A stretch of DNA of 64,000 bases from Fragum whitleyi (GCA_948146395.1 OX411556.1:31075056-31139055); one strand, 5' to 3'; counted from the stretch's first letter, positions 1-11,860 are shown. Made by a program: numbers and translations. The notes: generated by a model from the letters alone, not told the origin.

Positions 1-296
1 GATGCAATGGCAAAACTAGAGCATTACACATTTTTTTAAATTAAGTGGATGATTGTTCGACGTTCATCTGTGAAAAAAAATCTTCTCTTTCAAAACCACC
101 AGTCAGATTTAAGTCAAACTTTACAGAAATGGTCATTGAGTAGTTCTCAATATATCAGATTCTATGATTTGCTACGGCTATTGGCGGAAATGTTTAAAAA
201 AAATTACTGCATTTTATTTTTAAGATTGTGTCACCCTCCTCTAAAACCTTGCTAATATTACCCAAAAATGAATAGGCTTATGTCTCTTCTTAATTT

Positions 297-481
<185 letters not shown>

Positions 482-934
482 CACACAAAAAAACGATCAG
501 TATTAGTTTAGACTCTTTGAATAAATCAAGTTGTTTAGCTGGTAAAGGCCTTTTTTGCTGACCACATTCACTCATTTAACGATATTGAAGAATGTATTAA
601 ATAGTTTTCTGTGCGTTAAAATGACTTCTATTGATATCATTTTGATATTATCCTTAATAGACTGGTGAAAAGGCAATATGGAAATGTAACTTTTTTATGA
701 AGATGTTTTAATGATTTTGTATTACCCAACAAGCAAATGTTATGACGTTGTAAAATTATACACGAAATGTCATGCTTTCACAAATTTTTGTTTGTTTATT
801 AACTACTTAGTTTTACTAATATTTACTTTTGTTCAATTCAATAGCTTTTCTCTCGTTAGTCTATCACTCTTTACTTGCAACAATTGATTAAATCGAAACA
901 AATGTATTTCATATGATTCTATTTAACATACTAC
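482..934. other. AT-rich DNA downstream of exon 2 of transporter copy A
   Basis: No exon, RNA gene or repeat recognised. It should be intron 2 of the left transporter copy. Nothing resembling its exon 3 is present here or in bases 1-296, so that intron is longer than the 271-bp equivalent in copy B and continues beyond the window. Confidence 0.5.
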
Positions 935-3097
935 CCAAGTGACCAGGTGGTAAAAAACCAAGAAGCATCGTCTAACTCCTTGTCAACAAGGACCATCAGC
1001 TCAGGGAGGGCCAGGCTTATCATTGTCTGTACAATACCCTGAATAAATATATGCATGTAGAATTATAATCAAACAAGCTGGCCAAAACCTGACAGATGAA
1101 AGGGACCATGTGGAAAGTGAGCGAAATTTCGTTCCTAAATAAACTGAATGAAATTTACAAGCATGGCAATGGTCGAAACCTTTCGCTCTCGACTGATTTA
1201 TGAAACGAGTGCGCCCATTCTACCTTCTTCAGGCTTCCTGTAAATTTCTATTTGAGATTCGACTTCTGATTAACCACTGTTTTTCAAATATTTAAATGCG
1301 AGAATACGCAGAAAAGCGTGGAAATCCGAACTTAAATTTGCATTTATTAAACTTAACAAGGAAATGTCATTTGCATTCTTTAGTATGAATATAGGGAAAT
1401 TGTTACCATTACTTCTACTGTTATTGATGCAATATATTTAACTGGTCCGTTGGCATCCGTGGTCATTGGCACGTTGACATTATTGCATCATTTTCATTTG
1501 AAACAATTCAATTTATTTCACAAATAGCGAATGCGACACTGTTAATAAGACGAAACTTGTCTGTATTTGACTAAATTATTATATAAAGTTGGATTGGACA
1601 CATTTCAAAATCAAATTCGAATCGAGCAAATGCTCGATCAACTTTATTCCCGAGCGAACATTTTAATCTTCTTTTTAATGATGCCTTATGGCCCATCGAC
1701 AACCAGGGTAAAAAAGTACCACTAAAATACAATGTTCGCAAACATAAAGTGTTTGATTTGGATGACACCCTTACATAATGTTCCTAGTCACCTCATCTTG
1801 CGCGTTTTGTCGGGGTTTTGTAGTGTCTTTCTGCGTCCTGGAAAATATGCCAAATCGTGCGATATAAGTCTTCTACAATAAAGGTCAGATTTAAAATAAT
1901 GTTCCCAGTTACCTGACCTCCTGCATTCTGTGTGTGTTTTGTTACATTTTATAGCATCATTGTTAGGTGCATCAACCTCCGTATCATTACTGCAAAATTG
2001 TTGAGTGTGAATTTAATTTTTATCATCAATCGACGAAAATATGCCCAGACACGTATTCTAAAATTTTTACCAAAACATTGGTCGTGACTTTTCTAAATAT
2101 TTAAATAACCAAGATGGAGTTTTTCGTGACCATGCGTGTTGTCATTAAGTGATAAAATCACCCGAAAGGGACGATACACTCGGTACACCATAGCATTTTC
2201 GGTACGTCGCACGATCTTTTTCGTAAACCGAAAAGTACTTGGGGCACAAGTTAAGTATCTTTGGGTCACTATTTAGTTGACTAGGCTCCTGGTGGTACTT
2301 GTTCGATAAGTTTGAAAAAAATCTTTAACGCTCTGATTTTTATTTTCAAATCAAATATGTGTTGAATTAGCCCAATGACAAAATCTTTTGTAAAAATGAA
2401 CGAATTCATTGTCCCTGTTTGCAACCATTTTGAGTTTATCGATTTCTATTAAAGCGGAACCCGAATCCCCAAAGATCAGGCGTTATTCATGGACAAGAAC
2501 CCCTAATTTAAAAAAAAGATCAAATTAATACTAGAATTAATTTAAACTTCAATGTTTTAAAATTTAAGTTACCGACTGTGAAGGTTGAGTTGGGTGAAGC
2601 ATTTCACAGGCGATTACAGTGGCATAATCAATAATTGTTGATAGTGTCAAAAGGATCTTTTTTTTTTATTTTTAGCATTGAAATATCTCGATTTGCCCTG
2701 CATTCTAAATAGCGAAGCGCCCGCGACAGCCTTATAACTGGTATCCTGTACCCCCCTTAAAATGTACTTAACGTGTTTCAACGCGCTCTAAAGAAGGTTC
2801 AAAATACGTAGAATACGTAAATAAGTTATGGCACTACAAATGTATTTTAGTACGATAAGACTTGTAAAGTATACTCACAAAAGACATCATAGCCCATGTA
2901 GAACACGCCGTATGGCACAGTTTACGCCTGTAAACGACATCCCGTAAACGTCCACAACCATGATTTGAATCAGAGATTTTGTACCGCTTGTTACTCCCCT
3001 CTTTCGAAATAAACTTCTTGCTCTCCGTCGAGATATACTCGTCAGTGACAACTTTATTGCTATTTCGCTGTTTCATATTTTTTTCACAATTCGTCAA
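935..3097 (-). CDS. MFSD4/NaGLT1-like major facilitator transporter, copy A (5' part only)
   Basis: First two coding exons of a second transporter gene, paralogous to the complete copy at 6394-10075. Exon 1 is 3097-2879 (73 codons from the first ATG) and ends in YRRKLCHTACSTWAMMSF before a GTGAGT donor. Exon 2 is 1038-935, 104 nt like copy B; it begins after a TTCAG acceptor and ends in a GG before GTAGTA. Its product reads ALPELMVLVDKELDDASWFF then TTWSLG, matching ALPDL and SWIFT-type motifs typical of the family's first transmembrane pair. Both introns keep the same phases as copy B (0, then 2). The rest of the gene lies left of the window, so I cannot say whether it is intact. Known for the family: MFSD4B/NaGLT1 proteins are 12-pass carriers reported to move sugars. 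Substrate here is unknown. Intron 1 (1039-2878) is 1.8 kb and AT-rich. Confidence 0.8.
1080..1265 (+). mobile_element. degenerate MITE-B-like copy in intron 1 of transporter copy A
   Basis: The stretch GACAGATGAAAGGGACCATG and the following gtcgaaacctttcgc and attctaccttc segments line up with the clear MITE-B copies at 23733 and 45122, but the terminal TGTGACCC is lost and divergence is high. Confidence 0.35.
1785..1960. repeat. diverged direct repeat in intron
   Basis: Two segments starting TAATGTTCCTAGTCACCT (about 1779) and TAATGTTCCCAGTTACCTG (about 1898) are similar over roughly 50 bp. Weak; no boundaries visible. The remainder of the intron from 1960 to 2870 shows no recognisable feature. 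Confidence 0.3.
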
Positions 3098-3684
3098 CTC
3101 AAAAAGATTTTTCTACCTTTTAATGTACGATATGTATGCCTAGTTTAAAAGTAGGTTATATAGTTTAACTTATATGACCTGTTTAACTTTTAACTATTTG
3201 TAGGAAAAAACATCGATTAGAAAAACAACAGAGTCTTTGTGCTCTTTAAACCGATAAGAAATCTTTTGACATGTACAATCTATGATTTTTGCCTGAGTAG
3301 AGCGTAGCCAACGTAATGGGTCGTTGCATTCAATTAAGGGATAAATCTGGGTTTTTTTTATTAATGTGAACTCGGTTTTATCTACATAAATTGAAACATT
3401 GAATCGTCGGTGTGGAAACGAACGCTCGTTACTTCAGCTTAAAAAATTGAAGTTGTGAGGTTTTGGTAACCAAACAATGAAATGTGTTCACCTTGCAATC
3501 TCAGATTAAACTGGAATAACTTAGCAGTCAGTAGTCCGTCTCAGGCCTTCGTGGACCCATTGTTTCCTACAGCGATATGCTCCTTCTAAGACTGTTCAGG
3601 TACCACACAGAAGTCTATCATTCAACATGAATTATAAACTTAATAGACAAATAGAACGTAAACGAAACAACTAAGATGAATTAT
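3098..3684. other. upstream region of transporter copy A
   Basis: Putative promoter side of copy A. No confident TATA box or initiator. A short piece around 3450-3495 (ggtaaccaaacaatgaaatg) recurs near 42920-42965, so it contains part of a dispersed repeat. Confidence 0.4.
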
Positions 3685-3688
3685 TTAA

Positions 3689-3895
3689 CCCTTTGCTGTT
3701 TAATCCCTGCTTTTTACGTGCCCGTGATTTTATGATTGAGAAAACATTGTGAAAAAGGAAGAAATTGCTTCTGACAAGCAATTTCTTCTTATTCCACACT
3801 ATTTTCTACCCTTTCTAATGGTTATTTTTCAAATTAATTCAAATTTAAATTTTCGTCTGAAAAACCGGTCCAAAATATTGTATAACAGGAAAGGG
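3689..3895 (+). mobile_element. piggyBac-like MITE, copy 1
   Basis: 207 bp flanked by TTAA on both sides (3685-3688, 3896-3899). Ends are CCCTTTGCTGTT and, in reverse complement, CCCTTTCCTGTT. The interior contains a palindrome, gaagaaattgcttctgacaagcaatttcttc in arms. CCCTTT ends plus TTAA duplications are typical of piggyBac elements. No transposase reading frame, so non-autonomous. Confidence 0.8.
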
Positions 3896-4044
3896 TTAAA
3901 TGAGGTATCATTCTAAAATGCCGATCTGAAATTGTTTCAGGGTAGTCCATTCCTTCTAAAAAGAATGTTGAAATCGGCTTGGTGTCGGTAAGTTCGGAAG
4001 ACATCGGATTGCCTATAAAATGTATAGGCACTCACGACATTTAA

Positions 4045-4270
4045 CCCTTTCCTGTTTTACAAAATTTTGGACCTGTCCAAATTCAAAGGTTTTGCAGACA
4101 GAAATTTAAAGTGGATTTAATTTGAAAAAAAAAAAAAACATTTAGTAGGGTAGAAAATGGTGTGGAAAAGGAAGAAATTGCTTGTCAGAAGCAATTTCTT
4201 CTTTTTTCACAATGTTTTCTCAATCATAAAATCACAGGCACGTAAAAAGCAGGGATTAAACAGCAAAGAG
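4045..4270 (-). mobile_element. piggyBac-like MITE, copy 2 (inverted)
   Basis: 226 bp, TTAA at 4041-4044 and 4271-4274, same family as copy 1 but in the opposite orientation (its GCTGTTTAATCCC end is at the right). The two copies are 149 bp apart and together form a long inverted repeat. Confidence 0.8.
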
Positions 4271-4274
4271 TTAA

Positions 4275-4712
4275 AATTTATGACGATTTCAATGACAAAA
4301 TTGCTACGCCATTATATTTTGCTAGTATTCAAGAAGGAAAACACATCAACCCAGAAAAAACAAACCAGTCATACTGATATAAAAAGTTTCGTTAGGGGTA
4401 GGCTCCTTTTGTGAATTCCAATAAGGCTCGAAATTCGAAGACACTACAATGAATTGAAAACATAACTTCCTTGGTATCAATGACTGAAGACGAAAGAAAG
4501 TGACAAAATGCTTACTCAGTTTTTAAATAGATATTTAATAAAAAAAGATATCAAATAAAATGGTCAACTGTTTTTTTCTTATATAAAATATATGACTCTA
4601 TATTAGGCTGTGGATAATAAACCGGAGGCAAGTTGTTTAACTCTCTAAAAATGCATGCCCATGGGTTATCTTTTGCGCAGCAGATAAACATTATGACAGC
4701 TGACAGCATCAA
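4275..4712. other. AT-rich spacer with one short minus-strand frame
   Basis: No supported gene. A minus-strand frame between about 4551 and 4700 would encode a hydrophobic stretch followed by LPPVYYPQP, but it runs into the repeat at 4713 and has no support beyond its own reading frame. Confidence 0.4.
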
Positions 4713-4790
4713 CCCTGCATTCAGGATGACAAAACCGTGCAAACTTTGCTAATTATAGCCCGCTTCGCGCTTTTTGTCATCCTGAACGCA
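4713..4790. mobile_element. fold-back MITE-G, short copy
   Basis: Starts CCTGCATTCAGGATGACAAA and ends with the inverse, tttttgtcatcctgaacgca. Same ends occur at 25507-25630 and 43791-43905. The centre here (CCCGCTTCGCGC) is reduced compared with the other copies. Confidence 0.65.
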
Positions 4791-4909
4791 ATACTGGTTC
4801 ATGTTAATAATTAATTACCATACAAACATTTGGAAGCATTTTAGATTTTTTCTTAGGCTTTTGATACATTGTACACATCTTGAAATTCTTTTGTGTATTT
4901 TCCTGTTCT

Positions 4910-4990
4910 GGAATGACCGTAGCTAAAGCGCAGTTGGAATAGCGCCCACCTCTTATCAAGGGTCCCGGGTTCGACTTCCGGTCGCTGCAA
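4910..4990 (+). repeat. tRNA-like sequence (SINE head or tRNA pseudogene)
   Basis: GACCGTAGCTAAAGCGCAGT followed by a B-box-like GGGTTCGACTTCCGGTCGC gives the outline of a tRNA with matching ends (GACCG...CGGTC). The D-arm is irregular and a T-run follows. I read it as a tRNA-derived SINE head or decayed tRNA, not a working gene. Confidence 0.5.
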
Positions 4991-5104
4991 AAATGTTTTT
5001 TTTTTATTTTGTGTTCCACTAATCGGTTGATAATTGTAAACATAGGTAGCAGTGCAGCATGAGGAATGTACTTTCGATACCTTCCTTAGAATTGTTTGGT
5101 TTTT

Positions 5105-5338
5105 TGGTGGGGTTTAACGCCGCTTTTATTAAACGTTCAGTTATATCGCGGCTTGAGCACCCCACAATGGATTTCTGATATTTCTCACATTACCACCATT
5201 ACAACCTTTCCTAGCCTCAAATTGTTATCCCACATAGGGGTATGATTATAAACCCATTGGAGGAAGAAAAATATCTTGAAAGGTTTAGTGCCGTCGTCTA
5301 AGATCGAACCCGTGACGATCAGTCGCGCCATCCTTCCT
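5105..5338 (-). mobile_element. SINE-A copy
   Basis: On the minus strand it reads tRNA-like head, then the body with GTGTGAGAAATACCAGGAAT-like and GGTGCTC-like segments, ending in AAAGCGGCGTTAAACCCCACC. The same body is seen at 8289, 17995, 21995, 22252, 31490 and 51064. The tRNA head (from about 5280) is degraded. Confidence 0.7.
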
Positions 5339-5376
5339 GAGAAATACCAGGAATCAACACTAGGTGCTCCATTCGC
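5339..5376 (+). repeat. SINE-A fragment in opposite orientation
   Basis: GAAATACCAGGAATCAACAC and TAGGTGCTCC match the SINE-A body on the plus strand, abutting the minus-strand copy. It implies a second, broken insertion or a rearrangement. Confidence 0.5.
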
Positions 5377-6393
5377 CCCAACATGACTGTGATAATGACC
5401 ATTATGATATGACCTACATCGCGGGGGTGAAATTACCCCGTTGAATATTTTTGATATTACACGAGTGTTTATTACAATAGTGCAATAACTATGCAATTGA
5501 GCAAAGGACGAGGAAAACGTTATGTTTTTTATAGGAAAATGACGTCATAATGGATCTGCTGACGTAATTTTGCAAACGGCATTATATGTTTCGAGGAATA
5601 ACATAAATCGATAAATATCGTAATGTTCTCGATTTATCACCGAAATTCGGGTCATATTATAAATAGAATATAAAATTTGTGCTCATAAAATACAGAATTG
5701 TTTAAACTCGTCATCTAAAACAGATAAAAACTCGGTGCAGCCTCGTTTTAATCTGTTTATAGATGACTCGTTTAATAGATTCAGTATTCCATGACCACTC
5801 ATTCAATATGCTCTATTTATTGCATAAAGTGTACATTTTTGGGTCGTTTTACTCTGTAGGCATACTTTGAAGGACAAACCCCGGACGTTAAAAGGAGAAA
5901 ACATTATAAAAAATATTCACATGCCGTGCCATGTCCAACTTTATTTTACTTAAATATCCTCAGTCTGGTCCTAAACACAGCATATTCTATGTCTAACATA
6001 AATATAGAGCATGAATAAAGACGTCGATACTATTCCCACGTTAAATTTTGTGACGTCATGAATTTAAAAAGCTGCGTCAGTATAAACAAAAGTAACGGTG
6101 CAATGCACAACAATTTTTGCGCCATCTGTGAGTTTTGAGCTAAATTTAAGGCGTTCCTATGAATCTTTTGCAGTCTCTGAATAAATACTGCAGTCTTACT
6201 TTTCAGACAATAAAAGTGTTAATTGACGTTTTTCGGACATAAACATTTGCAGAGACCCTCTAAATACTTTATCGCCTTCTTGCTTCGCACTTTGGCCTCA
6301 AACCATTTCTTAGGTCTCTGCAAATATCAACGCTCTGAAAAATGTGAATAAAACCAATAAAACAGTGGGGTTCAACCATACTCAACCACCAAC
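5377..6393. other. spacer downstream of transporter copy B
   Basis: About 1 kb between the stop codon of copy B and SINE-A. On the minus strand AATAAA hexamers occur near 5942 and 5815 and could end its transcript, but nothing else marks the site. No gene seen. Confidence 0.4.
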
Positions 6394-9300
6394 CTATTCT
6401 GAAACTCTGGCTAATTTTCGATGTAACAACCTTAGGATAAATGTAACAAATATCAAAAGTGAGAGTAAAATAAACAGAATGAAAATAAACCAATCGTAGG
6501 AAATATTATTCATAAGGTAGCCGGAAATGGCTGGCACCACCATACTCCCTATTGCCATGAAGACATATACAACCCCCGTCAAACGACCGGTAACCAACGT
6601 TATATTGGATGAGAACCAGCTTAGCATAAAAGTGAAAAGAGGCGCCATGCCGAACGCTGAAATAAGTAGGCTAACAACTACAATTGTTGAAAATTGTAAA
6701 AAGCACGATACGCACAGTCCAGTTACACCAACGCAAGTAAGAAACATATAACACCAATTTAAATAGTCTTCTTTAAATATCCGTAATGCGATGACAGCTA
6801 TAATACGACCGAAACAGAAAACACACCAAAACACCGCCAGTATATTTGATGCCTTTTTCTTCGACCAGTTTAATTTGTGTATTACGTAAGTCATGAACAA
6901 ACCAAATTCATGTCTTTGCATTGTAACGTATAACATTATTTGAACCGAGACACAAAACACGTAAAGTGAAATTATTTTCCTCGACAATAACTTGTTATGT
7001 ATCTTGGTCGAGTTGCCTGTCGGTGAGTAATTGTTCTTCTCTGTCCCTTTTTTCGAATAAACATTACCACTCGAAATATTAACCATGAGGTACGATATCG
7101 CCCCAATCAAAGCAACACCTGAGGCTAGAAGATAGGCATACTGTATTTTTGAATCGCTTGCCTTAAAAGTCTCTCTGTTTAGTAGTGACGACGAATTTAT
7201 ATCTTTTTTTGAAAACGTATTAGAATTGTTCACTTTGTCCATATCCTCTGCAAAGGATTCGTTTTGTAGCATGGCATCACCTCTGTTAAGCTTTGATAAA
7301 AATGGATTTACAAGAAAGGGACTCAGGATACCACCGGCTGTCGCTGCTAAATGAACAATTTGCAAAAATGTATCTTTTTCCTTCTTCCATAAATATATGG
7401 TATCGGCTGTAACAGCTGAAAAACAAACAAGACTAAGGTTAATTTGCGTAGTATACAATCTCAATGATACATTTTAACTACAGTATTATACTGCGTTTGC
7501 AATTCAAAACTTCTGTTTGTCCTGGTTTTAATGACACTTTCAAGAGAATTTCTGTTTTATCGGAAAAAAAAGACTAATGCGCCTATCGGTGGATTGGTAT
7601 TAGTTTTCACAACAGGGCAACTGCTTCATTAATGCCCAAGGTTATAAACCTTTTCTCAGGCTCAACTTAGAATTTTTTCAAGTTTTCAATTAAATAAATG
7701 TATGAAAATAAAAGGTAATATTAATAAGTTATTTTTTATACCAACTTTTTAATATTATCTCACATGTTAATGAGTATAAAAACAGAATTATGGCTGTAAT
7801 CTCAAATTCAAATTTGAGAAAATTTTGAATTGAGAATGAGAAAAGTTTTATAACCCCGGGCCCAGAGTTTGATTTATACTATTACATATTTACCATTAAT
7901 TTTATATGGTTACCCAGACGCTTCAACTAAACCTTAGTAATGCAATTGGACCGTAATATTGGACTAGATTCTGTCAACATTTGATCTTGACGACCATTAA
8001 TCTTGAACTACCGAAACCTACACTTAACAGGGAAAAATGTGCTACATCATTTGCAATTCATTTATTTAGGTAGGAGTGATGCTCCTTTCGAGTTCGGGTG
8101 GACTCTGGAAAAATGTCAAGAACATACATACCGTGTTGTTTGGATCAGTTCTCGAATAAAATAAACCCTTTCTTATTCTTTCGTTGATTTTTATTTAGGG
8201 TCCGTGTTTAGATTAACGATGGAGATAGATAAATTTGACATTGATCGTGCAACATATTACATGTACACATGACCAGGTCAAATCCAGTTTGCTTTGTTTG
8301 AAATGGGTATTACAGCGCTTTCAATCTTCCAGTTATATCTCAGCAGCTTGAGCACCTAACAATGGATTCCTAGTATTTCTCACACCAGTACTATCATATC
8401 CTTTCTTACCGTCCAGGTACTAACCCACATAAGTATACGATTGTTAACACATTTGCAAGAGACAAATATTCGGAGAGGTTAAGTGCTGTCGTCGGAAATC
8501 GAAGCAATGACCTTTTGCATTAAAGCCCGACGTGCTACCAGTGACAGCGGCCTAGATGACATAAAGATAGAAGTTGACTAGTTTCCTTACCTAGGTGGAT
8601 GCCGCTTGCGAACCCCCCGCCGACAAGATGAATTATTAGCATCAGGGGAAAGCTTGTGCACCACGGAGTTGTGCCAGTAGTGACAGCGAGTCCTAGCGAC
8701 AAAGAAATAAGAACCATCAGTTTGTTGAAACGGTCGTAGGCATAACCAGTCAATAACGAACCTACCATATTCCTGTAAGAGGGATACAAGTCGTTAAATT
8801 CAAGTAACAAAGCAAGAAGCAAAGACGCAAGCAGTTTTACAATAGCAACGTTTGTGAGTTCCAATGCTCGGATATAGACGCTTGAAAATGGAACAGGTAT
8901 AAAAAAAATGAGCATTATTATTTTAAGAATTCTTCTTGACTGACCAGATTATAATACTCAAGAATAATAATCTCATAATAATCAAGAACACTTTCATAGT
9001 TTCAAGTAAATATTGTCAATTTCAATGATAATAAAAAACACACCCAAATGACCAGGTCGTAAAAATCCAGGACGCCTCTGCGAGATCTTGTTTTATTAGC
9101 AGCATGAGATCTGGAAAAGCAAGGCCAATCAACGTATGACAAGCTCCCTGAAAAAAGTACATTGTAATTAATAACAGAAACAATCCACAGTTCATAACAA
9201 AATTGGCTCGTCAAGCGAAAACTTTTACATTTTGTACAACTCTAGTGTATGTTGAAGCATTCCCTTGAATATCAAATGTTCACTACCAAAAGAGTAATTT

Positions 9301-10075
9301 ATACTTCCAAGGGGACCACTCTAAGTGTGTTCCGTAAGAATTAGCATCCTATTTTTCAGATTACATTTTGTATACGTTATCCAGAACTCAACAGACGAGC
9401 GTAGGCGTCCGCATACACTGTTCTTGATTCTCCAACTACAACTAAGATAATTGTAAAGCATAATGGGGTGAGCAGTTGGGAGTCTGAAATGTTGTCGTTT
9501 GATTGTATAGAGTTAAGTGACCTTTAAAAAATTATTTTATTAATATAGCAATGGCTGTTGCACTTACTAATAGCTCCACGTTGTTTCCCAATCCATTACC
9601 CTACCAATAATTCATCTGAGCCACGAGATGTCCTTTCTACTAAGGTTTACTTACCATTCGCTTAGTGGAGACCAATGATGCTTGTTACAGTAAGATTTAT
9701 CGTATGACAGTTTGTCTAGCTGGGGATAGGACACACGGGTCACGACCCAAGGGTTTAAAGACATACGCGTTATCAACTGAGCTAAATGGCTAGGCGAGAT
9801 GGCTTTTGTGTAAGTCCAGGTATATCATATACCAGGAAGCAAATGGTAGGTGCTGAAGCCTCTGCGATATGACTGAAATATTCTATGCAATAATATTCAT
9901 CACTGCAGTAGCTTACCGATGAAACCATCGCCCAAGTTGTACATGCTGTATGGAACAATCTACGTCTATAAACTTGATCTTCTCGAAGACGTTCACACGT
10001 TGTTGATATACGTTTCTCCTGTTCGTTACTAGGCTCCTCTTTTAATTGTAATCTTTCCATCATATATGAATGCAT
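6394..10075 (-). CDS. MFSD4B-like: MFSD4/NaGLT1-like major facilitator transporter, copy B (complete)
   Basis: A complete multi-pass membrane carrier in four coding exons: 10075-9917 (donor GTAAGC), 9147-9044 (donor GTGTGT), 8772-8591 (acceptor CTTACAG, donor GTAAGG) and 7415-6394 (acceptor TTTTTCAG). Phases 0, 2 and 1 join exactly to 488 codons, within the usual 480-515 of MFSD4 proteins. Exon 1 encodes a charged N-terminal tail, then YRRRLFHTACTTWAMVSS, the start of TM1. Exon 2 carries GLAFPDLMLLIKQDLAEASW and IFTTWSFG, the family's TM1-TM2 signature. Exon 3 has MVGSLLTGYAYDRFNK, the MFS loop-2/3 G-x-x-x-D-R motif. Exon 4 carries at least eight hydrophobic segments with a hydrophilic loop rich in Ser/Asn between N- and C-halves. 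Known for the family: sugar transport (NaGLT1 was described as sodium-linked glucose uptake); the substrate here is inferred only. The first ATG was used; two further in-frame ATGs follow within six codons. Confidence 0.88.
7633..7863. mobile_element. MITE-F copy in intron 3 of transporter B
   Basis: Ends are inverted: left reads gcccaaggttataaacc, right aaaagttttataaccccggg. A second copy is at 15761-15996. Ends are GGGCCCGAGGTTATAAAACT-like. AT-rich interior, no coding capacity. Confidence 0.7.
8289..8552 (-). mobile_element. SINE-A copy in intron 3 of transporter B
   Basis: Minus-strand SINE-A with tail near 8289 (gctttgtttgaaatggg) and tRNA-like head near 8470-8552. Its head edge is 38 bp from the exon 3 donor at 8590. 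Confidence 0.7.
9712..9796 (-). repeat. tRNA-like sequence in intron 1 of transporter B
   Basis: Minus strand contains TTAGCTCAGTTGATAACGCG (A-box-like) followed by an imperfect B-box region, gggtcgtgaccc. Arms do not pair well, so it is a decayed tRNA or SINE head. Confidence 0.5.
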
Positions 10076-10602
10076 GCATCAGAATGAAACGTTCACTTGT
10101 TCAAATTTTAAACTCTAATTCCATTATTTTCCCCGCAATTTCGGGACAACCCTGAATAAACTTCCTTTTGTCGCTTACACGCGTGCACATCCCTAGTTTG
10201 ATTAGCCGTATTTAATTCAAGGACCTATTTTAGATGATCAGTACTCTTCTGCTCTTATGCAACCCATTTTGACCGTCCTTAAATTTAACCCTGGTTACTA
10301 AAATGGCATCTAAAAATGATTTTGATTATATGAGTATACCTTTTTGAATATTTTCTCAAGTTTATCAAAGCCAAGTTCAGTTATTCGTGTGGTTCTTGTG
10401 TATTACTAGTACTAGGCAGAGGCTCTTGAGAAATCCCTTGCCCCCATGACCAATAGTGCGGTCGGAAATCAAAGGCAAGACCATCAAGACTAGGACTTTT
10501 CGTTCGCCGCTCTTCTATCCCAAGAGCTTTGCAAGGCATTCTCGTTTTCTACTGAAGAAATTGTTATTCCTTTTCATTCTTTTTATGATGTAACTGAACA
10601 AA
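10076..10602. other. upstream region of transporter B
   Basis: Should contain the promoter of copy B, transcribed leftward. No convincing core-promoter motif. No gene or repeat recognised. Confidence 0.4.
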
Positions 10603-10619
10603 CTATATATATATATATA
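10603..10619. repeat. (AT)n short tract
   Basis: Seventeen bases of alternating AT, just left of a hairpin element. Confidence 0.9.
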
Positions 10620-10664
10620 CAAAGTTAAATGAGTGATCAAAGGACAATTTCGTCTATATCTCGA

Positions 10665-10775
10665 ACTTGTATAGGATAGACAACGAGTGCCATGGTATAT
10701 GGAAAATAGACACGAGCTTCAGCGAGTGTCTATTTTCCATATACCGTGGCACGAGATTTTCTATCTGACTTAGAC
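10665..10775. repeat. strong hairpin (fold-back element)
   Basis: Arms GTGCCATGGTATATGGAAAA and its near-perfect inverse are separated by a 12-base loop (gagcttcagcga). Similarity of the arms continues weakly outward (ggatagacaacgag versus cgagattttctatctg). Probably a small fold-back MITE; no partner copy in this window. Confidence 0.75.
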
Positions 10776-11137
10776 CACGCTTTTCTAACATTGACTGTAA
10801 TTTTAACCCGAACATCTTGACAACGAAAACGAGTAAACTCGCTGATATATTACTGTTATTATGCGTAATTATGCCAAAACAATATATATGAATCTATTAT
10901 CGTTGCTTATAGCAGCTCTTTTGCATGTATGCAATTGTAGAAAGTCTTTTGAAAAAAGCGATCATATAAAATATGCTCGACACTTTCTTAAAATGACACG
11001 GCACAAAAATCTGTTAAGATTCACATGCACGACACCATTACATTGTATATCTGTAGATGCAATGCTAGGAGTTGTATCTGTGATTTATATTTTTGAAATA
11101 CTGCTCTCTGATTGGCCGATTCGCTTCAAGCGTGGTC

Positions 11138-11372
11138 TAAGGTTGGTTAAACCTTGGTTAAACATATTTTTTTACATCGATTGGGAAACAAGTTCTTACA
11201 ACTTAGATTAATCCCTCTCGATTCTGCTTCCTGGAACATTCACCAGTACATGTACTCGCGCCGAATGTGTAGGCCAATGAAAGAACCAAGATCGATAGCC
11301 GCTTCCGGGAATCGAACTCAGGACCTTTTGGTCAAGAGGCCGACGCTCTGCCTCTAGACCACGGACACCACT
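11138..11372 (-). mobile_element. SINE-B copy 1
   Basis: On the minus strand: tRNA-like head with A box (TGGTCTAGAGGCAGAGCG) and B box (GAGTTCGATTCCCGG), a body with ggcgcgagtac and agaagcagaatcgag-like parts, and a tail ttgtttcccaatcgatgtaa. Same family as 26360-26583 and 46211-46345. The head differs from SINE-A. Confidence 0.8.
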
Positions 11373-11860
11373 TGTCCATCTATAACTTGAAAAGTGGTGG
11401 AGATTTGTGAATATTATACATTGTTTATAATCGTCGAGTCAAAACATCTTGTTCTACCTATTGTCGACAGTGACCCGTTTTAGTTTTCGACCCGAATTTA
11501 ATAGATGCGTTGACACACACGTCTGTAAATAACAACTACACTCTCCGGTACTACACCTAAACATTTATCACCATCGTGATTCGTCGGATAACGTCGCAAT
11601 ATAATGGTTACACAAAACACTCGAGTTGTTAATGGCGTAAAGACCGTGTGAGAAAAAAAGAGTTTGCTTAACAATTAACGCAATTTACTTGTTCGTATGG
11701 TCGCCATGTCAGTATAAGTCATTTGACGCGAATCACAGGAGTCAAGATGTCTATCCACATTGTCAACTAAGGTGACTTATCTTTATAAAAGTACACATGG
11801 CATAAAAATTAGCGCAAGCACAAGATCAACAAGCTTTAACTCCTATTTTAGAATAATGTG
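11373..11860. other. spacer, no gene seen
   Basis: AT-rich single-copy-looking DNA between SINE-B copy 1 and MITE-A1. No exon or RNA gene recognised. Confidence 0.4.

Noticed and set aside
4551..4742. Minus-strand frame with a hydrophobic stretch and LPPVYYPQP, possibly a last exon of a membrane protein
   Set aside because: Its start is inside MITE-G and no partner exons were found. Kept only as a remark.
10861..11211. 116-codon plus frame beginning with a signal-peptide-like stretch
   Set aside because: Its C-terminal third is the reverse complement of SINE-B and the rest has no similarity I recognise; likely chance.
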